Below are positions 56,297 to 64,000 of a DNA stretch of 64,000 nt, piece after piece. The translations under genes were made by a program, and so were the position numbers. Within the stretch, counting starts at the first letter, position 1. Every line of letters begins with the position of its first letter. The notes beneath the pieces are model-generated. The model saw only the letters and a list, made by a program, of their open reading frames with translations, did no database searches and had not been told where the DNA came from. The DNA is from Phlebopus portentosus (taxonomy: Eukaryota > Basidiomycota > Agaricomycetes > Boletales > Boletinellaceae), in contig JAYXKI010000002.1 of NCBI GenBank assembly GCA_037892935.1, forward strand, positions 558,001 through 622,000, in the 5' to 3' direction.

Positions 56297-58123
56297 ATGC
56301 CCGCCGCAAAATCGAAGGCCAAGGCTAGACCCCGAAGGAGCTCAACCAAGGAGGTACGATAAAACATTCAGAGTTGACCTTATGATTTCGCGTCTAGCAT
56401 GAGTTTCACATACTCACGCCGCATACTTATGATTTATATATATATGTATATAGAAAGCTGAGCCTTCGTCCGCATCGCGCAGAAAACCACGTCGGAAGGT
56501 GGTCAGCGACGAGGACGAGGACGACTACGAGTCTCCGCCTGAAAGCGAGGAAGAGGAAAACGAACCTGGTACATCTAGTAAGCACTACTCTGGTTCACTG
56601 GTTGCATGGATGGCTGAAGTTCCTTGATCCAATCACAGAACAGCACGCACAGAGGCGACCGAGCCTCAGGCGCCGACGCAGCAGCATGAGTCAAGCAAAC
56701 GCCCCGGATCCAGACAAGCTCTTTGAGGACAATGAGAACGTGGACGTGATCAATCGTTCACCCCAAAACGACATAATGGACATTGACATCCCAGATCGTG
56801 CACCGACGCCCGTACCAGGTCCCTCCTCGCGTCGACGCAGCGGCAAAAAGAAATCCATGGCGATCTACTCAGACGAAGATGACGATTATGTTGATGCTGG
56901 GAGGAAGCAGGGTGACAAAGACGATGAGGACTTCGTTGTTGATGACTCTCCGCCGGCGCGGAAGAGTGCTGCGGGAAAGAAAGGTGTAAAGGTAAGAGGG
57001 AAGGGCGCGAAGGAGAAGGGAGGTGGGATTGGGGAGATTATGATAAAGGACGAGAGGAAGCTTCCTACTTCTGCTGGTGCGCCCCCTCCTGGGACCGCTG
57101 GTGATGCGAAAGCGGGTACTAAGAGGAGGCGGGATCCGGTCTCTGAACCCAACGCTCCGCCTGATACTCAATCGGGAGCAAGTGGGGCGCCTGCGCAATC
57201 ATCCTCTACTGCACCTACCCAGGCAAGCCAACCAAAAGAAGGCGCACCATCCGTACTTCCACCCTTTAAAATCCGTAAACTACCTCCAATCAAGAAGAAC
57301 AAGAACCTCGCCGGCGTTACGTCCACAGCGCCCTCTTCGGGAGTCTCAATCCCTTCAGTCTCCGCTCCTGCTCCTGCTTCCGCTGCGGCTGCTGGAGCTG
57401 CCAAGGCTGGAACGTCTGCGAGTAGTAGCAATGCGAATCCTAGTGACTTACCGCTCCATACCTCTCTCCCGCGCAAACCCCCAGCTCCGAAGACGTCTGA
57501 TGTTGATCTGACGAGCCCGGATATCTATAATAGCTTGTTCAAGACTGGGACACCTACAGCGAGGGCTGGTTGGGACTCGAGGTTTGTTTGCTTCATTCAT
57601 TCTTTGATGAGGGCTGGCATAGGAGATGAATTGATGATGATGATTTACTTTGGCGTAGGGTTAGGGAACTGGCACGCCGAAAAGAACTGATGAAGATGCG
57701 CGATGAAGCGCGTGCAGCTCGGATGGCAAATCTTCAAGTACGTCCTTTTCTTCCTTCGATGTATCATAATTCCCGAAGTAACTGATCATCTTCCTCTTTT
57801 TTTTTCTTAAAAAAAATGATCAGAAGAACATTTTCAACCTCCTCGGCCCACAAGATAAAGTCGCGCGGTTCGAAGCCAGGTTGCGCGCGCGCAACAGTCC
57901 CGCCGTGTACCCCAATCACCTGGGATCTGCGCTCAAGCTTATCGTGCATGACAGGAATAACGGGATGCCTGTGCGACCTTTTAAAAGAAATTCAGGGAAT
58001 GCGGATGAGGCTGCGGCTACGGCTACGGCTGCGGCTACGGCTGGGAGTTGGAATGCAGTCGGTCATATGAATGGTGCGCCTGGAAGCTCGGGAACTGGGA
58101 ATAGGACAAGGACAGGCTGGTAA
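56297..58123 (+). CDS. Uncharacterised charged, probably nuclear protein, 500 aa
   Basis: I do not recognise a family. Five exons join in phase (1503 nt): 56297-56353, 56454-56577, 56639-57581, 57659-57737 and 57824-58123. The N-terminus is Lys/Arg-rich (AKSKAKARPRR, RRKPRRK), then alternating acidic (DEDEDDYESPPESEEEE, SDEDDDYVDAG) and basic stretches, then Pro/Ala/Ser low complexity. Two parts look folded and conserved: PPFKIRKLPPIKKNKN in the middle, and a C-terminal block from SDVDLTSPDIYNSLFKTG through AGWDSRVRELARRKELMK and KNIFNLLGPQDKVARFEARL to HLGSALKLIVHDRNNG. A coding microsatellite (GCGGCTACG units, 58009-58042) gives an Ala/Thr run near the end. The composition suggests a chromatin or RNA-associated protein, but that is a guess. 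Confidence 0.72.
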
Positions 58124-59201
58124 GCTGGATTGGGAGAAGGAGCCTTTGCTTTGTTTTTTTGCTGTCGTTGATTGGTGAACGCTTCCTATAAAACTTTTTT
58201 TTTTCTGGAGTGCTTAGTACTTGCTGCTGTACCCTTATGTCCAACTCATTGCAACTTACGCATGCTCCACGAACGAGCCGGAAGACTTAATTCGTTCTGC
58301 TGTCATTTCCTGTCGTGCTGCTCGAGCCAGATGGACTGCTTTTGATGCTCGTCTACTCATGCCAAAAGACCGCCGACCAGTTGATCATCGTAAATAAAAT
58401 AGAGAAGGACCACAGATGGTTAGAGACTTCAGTAGTTCGTTCCCTTAAATCAGCCACTTTTCTCTTTTTACCCGCCTGCGTTATATCAAATTCGCTTACG
58501 ATTAGCTTCGATCTTTCTTCATTCATCTGTCTACATAGAGTACAGTACAGAAAAACAAACGAATTTTAAATAAAGAGGACTTTTGATTTTCTAGCGGAGA
58601 AGATGAATCTGATGTCCTATTTGTTGCTCTCATCTTACTTAGGCAGTCTAGTCTTAGGCCTTGTTGTTGACCGACCTTTACGCTTCTTATCGATATGTCC
58701 GCCGATCCTACTTACTCTTGACTTCGAGATTAGATCTTCCGGGTATGGTCAGGTAGTCAGTCAGTCAGGTACGGGCGAGGCGCACATTCAAATTGAGGCG
58801 AGCCTGATCTGTTTTTTTTTTTTTTTTTTTTTGCAAATCAAATTCGAATAGTCTGTTGATTAGGTTCCAGTGCGGCGCAGGAGGCGCTGAAGGGTCGAGT
58901 TGATGGCACTGGGCGGCTGGCTGATGTTGTTAATCTTACCTTTCAGATTATAATCCATTTACCGTATCGCATTGTTTAGTAAAAAAATTAAATGAGACCG
59001 CATCGTCATTCACAATATCATCAGGAATCAGTAGCCAAAGCACAGAGCAATGTCAGTATGATACAGATGGAGGGAGAGGAATAGAGATACCAGACACGTT
59101 GAAAGACGTGAAGACTTCACGTAAATAAGAAAGATCTAAGACAGGTCTCTGCAGGGAATGCCCACTCCAGCACGGAAAAGTGACGACCAAGGAACACACT
59201 T
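58124..59201. other. 1.1 kb convergent intergenic
   Basis: Between the unknown nuclear protein and the TPR protein, which converge. Contains a 21-bp poly-T run (58812-58832), which is the largest homopolymer in the window, and no supported gene. Confidence 0.5.
58812..58832. repeat. Poly-T run, 21 bp
   Basis: Uninterrupted T tract in the convergent intergenic region. Confidence 0.85.
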
Positions 59202-61194
59202 TCAAGGCTGCTTCTCATCCTTCGCGTCCTCTTCCTCCTGCTGCGCAATAGCGCTATCCACACTCGCAAGCACCGCATCCCTCGTCCTCACGTATCCCTC
59301 CCAAAGTGTCTTCCACTCGCTAGGTAGCATCTCCCTACTCGGCTCGGGCACCTCGCCCTTTTCGTACGCCTCGTACGACACTTTATCACTCGCCCCCGCC
59401 CACGCGAGCGCACGCGCGTAACACCTCAGCGCTGCCCATCGCTCGTAATCCCTCCTTTCGGCTTCTTGTTGTTGGTGTGTGGAAGGGGAGGAAGGAGGGA
59501 CGCTGGAGGAGAACAGCTTACCCCACAGAGATGCGCTTGTTTCGAGTGGAGTCGCGGATGATGTGGAGAAGTGGGAGGATGAGGAGGCGGATGAAGAGGC
59601 GTTCTCGTGTAGGATCCCGGAGAGCGTCCATGCATGAAGAGCAGTTCGGCGAGCGTCCCTTAGCAGACTATTCGCAGGACCTTTGAGGACACGGTATTTT
59701 GAATAGCTTTCGTCGAGTTGCGCCTTGTGCACGGGTGTCTCGGAGGACGATTCGGGAGAAGTTGAGGCAGAAGGAGAGGAGGCGGTCAGCTTGAAGATGA
59801 CTTCTTCTGCTTCTATCGCTGCTCTCACGAGGTCCTTGAGCGTTTGTCCGGAAGACGATGATTTCAGCGCGTAAATGACCTCTGCGCGGTGCAGAGCAAG
59901 GAGGGAGAGTCGGTGTTGGAGGAATAGATCGTGCAGCGATTGAGGCGCCGATTTGCCCATGTTCGCTTCAGACAGTTTTGAAGTTTCCTCGCTAGCAGAC
60001 TCGCTCAATTCTTGAGATAGTGAGAATGGTGAGGATTTTAGAGCCTCCTCTGATGCAACGAGGACAGGGAGGATGAGCTTGATACCCTCTTCTTGAATGG
60101 CCTTTGCGTCAGTAAGCTGACCAGACTGAGCAAGGAGTGCAGAAAGTGAGGATAAGGTCGCTGCTATGGTACGTTGGGCGTGTGGGGAGTCTGGGAGGCG
60201 TTCTGGAAGTTTTGGAACGGAAGTGTTATCCAACGTTGTTACCATATCAGATGTGCTATGGGTGCTTGAATAGGTCGAAGAAGCGAGCTGCAATGCTTTT
60301 GACCACCATGAACACGCCTCTTCTGAGTCCCCGAGTCGGACGTTCACATCACCAAGCTTGAGAGCAAGACGCGCTCGTTCTTCCGCATCGGCGTTAAGTT
60401 TCGCTTGTGCATCCCAAACACGTTCATATGTTGCCCGAGCATCATATAAAGCGCCTTTCGATCCAATCCTTTCAAGAGTAGCGGCCTTCCTCACCAATAT
60501 CTCGCTAATCGTTGCGAGACGCAGGGGTTTCCCCGCTCTCTCCTTCTCCTCTGCAAGCGACAACGCTAAAGATAGGAAATCATGAGAGAACTCCAGACGC
60601 GCTTCGATGGCTTTGTTTGGACTCTGTTGAGCTTGCGCAAGCGCGTTATCACTGATAATCTGCGCCCCTGTGCCCCAATGCTGTGCCATCCAAGCCGATC
60701 GGAGGGCATACCTGGCCTTCGTTCCAAGTGCTGGGTCTGTGCCACCCTTTGCGCCTCCCGTCCAACGTTCTGCTTCCTTGATCCACCCCCATCGCGTAAG
60801 CTCGCCATCTGGGTCAGAAGGAGATGCAATCCCGAAATGTTCGACCCAAAGGTGCGTCCCTTCAAGTGCAGCGAACGTCCCGCCTGCTATAACAGCGAGA
60901 CCGATGAAAGAGAATTTTGCGAATCGATACCAGAAGTTGAGTGCTGTGAGAGTTGGCTTTGAGAAGTTCGTTGGCGGCACGCCAAGTGCATCAAGGTCTG
61001 GAGGCGGTGAGTTTACGGGATCGGATCCGCCGCCAGTTGTTGACGGTGTGTCGCGGAGAACTTGAATCTTTAGGCGGTTTCTGAGATGTGCTCAACAACC
61101 GTTGGCTAGAAACGTGTACTCCGCGCCATGCGGTGGATCGTCCGACGTTTAGTCTAGGTTGAGATCGCGCAACGTTGAAGACGAGCCGCTGCAT
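59202..61194 (-). CDS. Mitochondrial TPR membrane protein, MGR3-like; N-terminal frame slip
   Basis: Probable inner-membrane TPR protein resembling yeast Mgr3, an adaptor of the i-AAA protease; the name is tentative. A single open frame (stop at 59202) holds a membrane helix (FSFIGLAVIAGGTFAAL) about 20 residues into the frame, then TPR-like helices (ARLALKLGDVNVRLGDSEEACSWW; LSALLAQSGQLTDAKAIQEEGIKL). Its own frame has no good ATG upstream of the helix. A perfect presequence lies in the adjacent frame: ATG at 61194, MQRLVFNVARSQPRLNVGR through RLLSTSQKPPK. Removing one A from the AAA at 61069-61071 joins it to KIQVLRDTPSTTGGGSDPVN and the helix, giving about 663 aa. I think the presequence and the body are one gene with a one-base error. 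Confidence 0.68.
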
Positions 61195-61542
61195 TGCATC
61201 GGACGTCGGGGACGTCGGCGGCGGTGAGCGGCGGCGACAGAGAAGAAATAAACGAGGAGAGACGAGACCGTCGATCGAATACATAACGAGAGAGTATATT
61301 ACATAAACTTCCGCGCCAATCACGGTATCAAAGAAGACGCGACGGCATCGCATCGAACCCCTCGTGTTGTTGGTGTTGCACTGGACTGATCCCGTAGATC
61401 TACTTACTTAGCACTCCCAATCTGAGCCTAGCCCTTGTTCAAATAAATACTCTGCCATGCCCTCGCAGGCCCTCTGTCGGACCCTTCCTCCGTCCATTTA
61501 GTAGGCCAGTAGAACTCTCGTGCTGCCCGTCGAGCACGTACA
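61195..61542. promoter_or_regulatory. Divergent promoter region, MGR3-like / GH5 gene
   Basis: 348 bp between two outward-facing starts; a GAGAGTATATTACATAAAC stretch near 61290-61308 is AT-rich but not a clear TATA box. Confidence 0.4.
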
Positions 61543-63938
61543 ATGCGTTCTGCTTCTCTCTGGTCTCTCGCTCTCTCAGCTCTTGTTGCCAGTGCGTCGG
61601 CCCTGACTCCGACTCCGACCACTAAGACAAGACGGAATAATGATGGCAAGTTCGTCAAGATCGAGAATGATCGGTTCATCAGGAATGGCGAGTAAGTGCT
61701 GCTTATTCTTATTCGTTCATCATTATTTTCAACAATGGCGTTTAGGCCCTTCACGTTCGTGGGCACCAACGCATACTGGTTGCCGTCCTTGAACACGCAG
61801 GAGGACATCAACAAGACCATCCAGAGCATCGCCTCTGCAGGCATCAAAGTCGTCCGCACGTGGGCGTTTAATGACGTCGACGAAATTCCTGAAGACGGTA
61901 CATGGTTCCAGGTCATTCAGAACGGGACCACCTCCGTCAATACCGGCCCTGATGGTCTGCAGAAGCTCGACATGGTTGTCAAAGCAGCCGAGGATGCCGG
62001 AATCTTGCTCATTCTTTCCCTTACAAACAATTGGAACCCCCGGCCGCTTCTCGATAACACCACAGCCGTCCCTGTTGATGGCTCTCTCGGGCGAAGAGAT
62101 GTCACAGTAGGCACGAACAACTCCTTACCGAGGAACTTCTTATCGAATGATTTTGGTACGTATATTTTCCGTCTATGCCCGTACTCGTCGGAAAGAAAAT
62201 TATCAAAACATCAGAATAATACCGACTAACTGAATCTGTCTGTGTTTCATCCCTTAGGTGGTATGGACGCATACGTCCGCGAATTTGGTGCGGAGAGACA
62301 ACATGATACGTTCTACCTTAACGAGACGATCGTTGATATCTTCAAGAATTACACTACCCAGGTCGTCTCCCGCTATGTGGACAGTCCTGCCTTACTTTCT
62401 TGGGAGCTTGCAAACGATCCCCGCTGCAGCAGTTCCATTGTTGCGAGCAACGTGTGCAACACGACGACGATCACCAGTTGGCACGCGGACGTCGGGGCGC
62501 ATGTCCAGAGCGTCGACCCGAATCATATCGTCTCAAGCGGCTCAGGCGGCTTCCCGTGCGCGGACTGTTCGAAGCTCTTCCCCCTCACACCTGCTCCAAC
62601 GGTGTCGGCGACTCCGCAGCGCCGAAAGCGCAATATCAAGCCCTTCACAAATGAGCGCCTTCTCAATGAGGTCAAGGAGAAGCGCAAGAAGACGCGCGAG
62701 GTAAAGAAGCGTGCTCTGCTCGAGAGTGGCGATGGCATTCGCATCCGGGGACGATGGATTGCCGCCCGTACGTGTTGAATCCTTCTTTCAATATGTCTCA
62801 CTTCATCTATCATCTGCATGCCGTATACTCACTTTGTTTCATCCATTCTTGGGTTTGCGTAATCCACAGGGCAATCTGATCCGTCAGTTGGTACGACCGT
62901 AGGCCCCGCGTTTGACGGGTCATCAGGCGTAGACTCGCAAGATATACTGAACATCCCGACTATTGGATTCGGCTCATTGTTAGTAGCCATCTCTTCCAGC
63001 ATTCATAATAAGCGCCCGAAGTTGATGAATGACCTTGATCTTCTAATGTCTCCGCATGCTCCTGTTTCTGGCGTACAACGGCATTGCCTTGGCTGGTTAA
63101 TTCCTTTCGGATTCCTACCCGCAATGCATGTGGGTCCTGCTCTGTTGTCGACGTCCCTCTGATGGAATATTTTGATTCGGACCGGGCCTTACCGTATAGC
63201 CAATTGTTCCCAGACCAGAATAACTACACCGTCGCCGGTCCGGACCCTAACCTTCCGGCGTTCAACAATACTGTCGAGGAAGGGAATGCATGGATTAAAT
63301 TGCAGGCCGAGCTTGCGCAACAGTGAGTACAATGAAGGCATTCTCTTCGGCTATTCATCAGGCTGCCTTTTGTGCCTTTATCTGCCTTTACCTTCCTCTT
63401 TCTCCTGCCATATTCCCTCGCTTCTTGACACTTTCGTCCATCGTGACACCCCATAAATGCGTTAGTGTACACGGACCGGGCTCTTGAGACCGACCCAAAA
63501 GCTCTGGAACCCGATTGGGATAATGGGATGCCACTAGAACCTGACGGGATCACTCTTATTTTATCATTATCTTCATCTTTCCCACCGCATGGCCATTTCA
63601 ATCGTCGGTTACTCAGTCCGGGTGCAATCGCTGACCACTGTTCTTTTCAATCTGTTTTACCATACAGAGTTGGCAAACCCGCGGTGCTTGCGGCCTTCGG
63701 TCTCGTTTCGCAAAACAATCTACCGTTCTTCGTCCCCTTCAATTCAACGAATGCGCCGTTCAATGCAACCACTACGGGGAACATTACCTCCACGAGCAGT
63801 GCTAAAGTGAAGAGGCAAGACTCGGGCACGGCGAACGCTACAGGCATCGGCGTGTCGGATGACCAGCTTACAGATGCGTATAGCTCGTGGTTGCAGACTG
63901 TGGTTGATGTCCAGTTGGACGGGGCGTTGCAGTACCAG
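61543..63938 (+). CDS. GH5 mannanase-like secreted protein lacking both catalytic Glu (continues past window)
   Basis: Resembles fungal GH5 endo-1,4-beta-mannanases. Exons: 61543-61691, 61746-62155, 62258-62767, 62870-62978, 63200-63322 and 63668-63938, with another donor (GTGTGT) at 63939. The signal peptide is SLWSLALSALVASASA. The fold is marked by FTFVGTNAYWLPSLN, VVRTWAFNDVDE, LILSLTNNWNP and GGMDAYVREFG. In active enzymes the acid/base Glu lies in W-E-L-A-N-E-P; here it reads WELANDPRC (Asp, about residue 240). The nucleophile motif, normally E-E-F-G, reads AAFG after GKPAVL. A basic insertion (KRNIKPFTNERLLNEVKEKR) lies between. The introns between the last three exons are unusually long (about 220 and 345 nt), so an exon may be missed. 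It may be a binding or non-hydrolytic relative. The real gene end is outside the window. Confidence 0.8.
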
Positions 63939-64000
63939 GTGTGTTTCCCTCCTTCCGTTTACTTCGTTAATTTCGTACATCCTCGTTGCGGAACCAACCG

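Overview
The window is nuclear DNA from a filamentous basidiomycete, most likely an agaricomycete (mushroom-forming class). The genes are densely packed and nearly all are split by introns of roughly 50-70 nt, many with GTRNGT donors. The families are typically fungal: SHR3, RTA1, a Pmp3-like protein, PNGase A, a GH5 mannanase-like protein and C2H2 regulators. I rebuilt gene models by hand from splice sites, reading frame and family motifs; each listed exon set keeps phase unless stated otherwise. All functional names come from motif recognition, not from a database search.

Layout. 1-1376: C-terminal end of the Mot1/BTAF1 ATPase. 1.7-2.5 kb: decayed wall-protein fragment, then 2.7 kb without a gene. 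5.1-6.8 kb: unrecognised six-exon gene. 8.6-9.3 kb: small mitochondrial RsfS/Atp25-type protein. 9.5-15.7 kb: three tandem RTA1-family membrane-protein copies, the middle one a pseudogene, separated by related spacers, one of which carries a MITE-like element. 16.9-30 kb: SHR3, EI24-like protein, CDC25, IAH1-type esterase, SEN34 and a GCIP-family protein. 32.3-35.7 kb: RAD3/XPD helicase in 19 exons, two of its introns being GC-AG. 36.7-38.5 kb: FAD monooxygenase. 38.7-48.6 kb: fructose-1,6-bisphosphatase, a four-finger C2H2 factor, a Pmp3-type protein with a long tail, and PNGase A. 49.3-61.2 kb: C1-tetrahydrofolate synthase, the mitochondrial GrpE MGE1, mitochondrial PheRS, an unrecognised nuclear-looking protein and an MGR3-like TPR protein. 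61.5-64 kb: a GH5 mannanase-like protein lacking both expected catalytic glutamates, running off the end.

The genes are mainly housekeeping: transcription and repair (MOT1, RAD3), cell cycle (CDC25), tRNA splicing (SEN34), ER/secretory functions (SHR3, EI24, PNGase A), gluconeogenesis (FBP1), one-carbon metabolism and mitochondrial proteostasis/translation. Three protein-import/translation-type mitochondrial genes lie within 53.3-61.2 kb, and several pairs share short divergent promoters. I see no secondary-metabolite cluster, defence island, CRISPR array, rRNA or convincing tRNA.

The least ordinary points are: the RTA1 triplication and its MITE-like insertion; four conserved genes each broken by a one-base frame slip beside a short homopolymer, plus one in-frame TGA, which suggests uncorrected assembly errors or decayed alleles; the non-canonical introns; and the GH5 pseudoenzyme. 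I did not find a clearly new multi-gene system.
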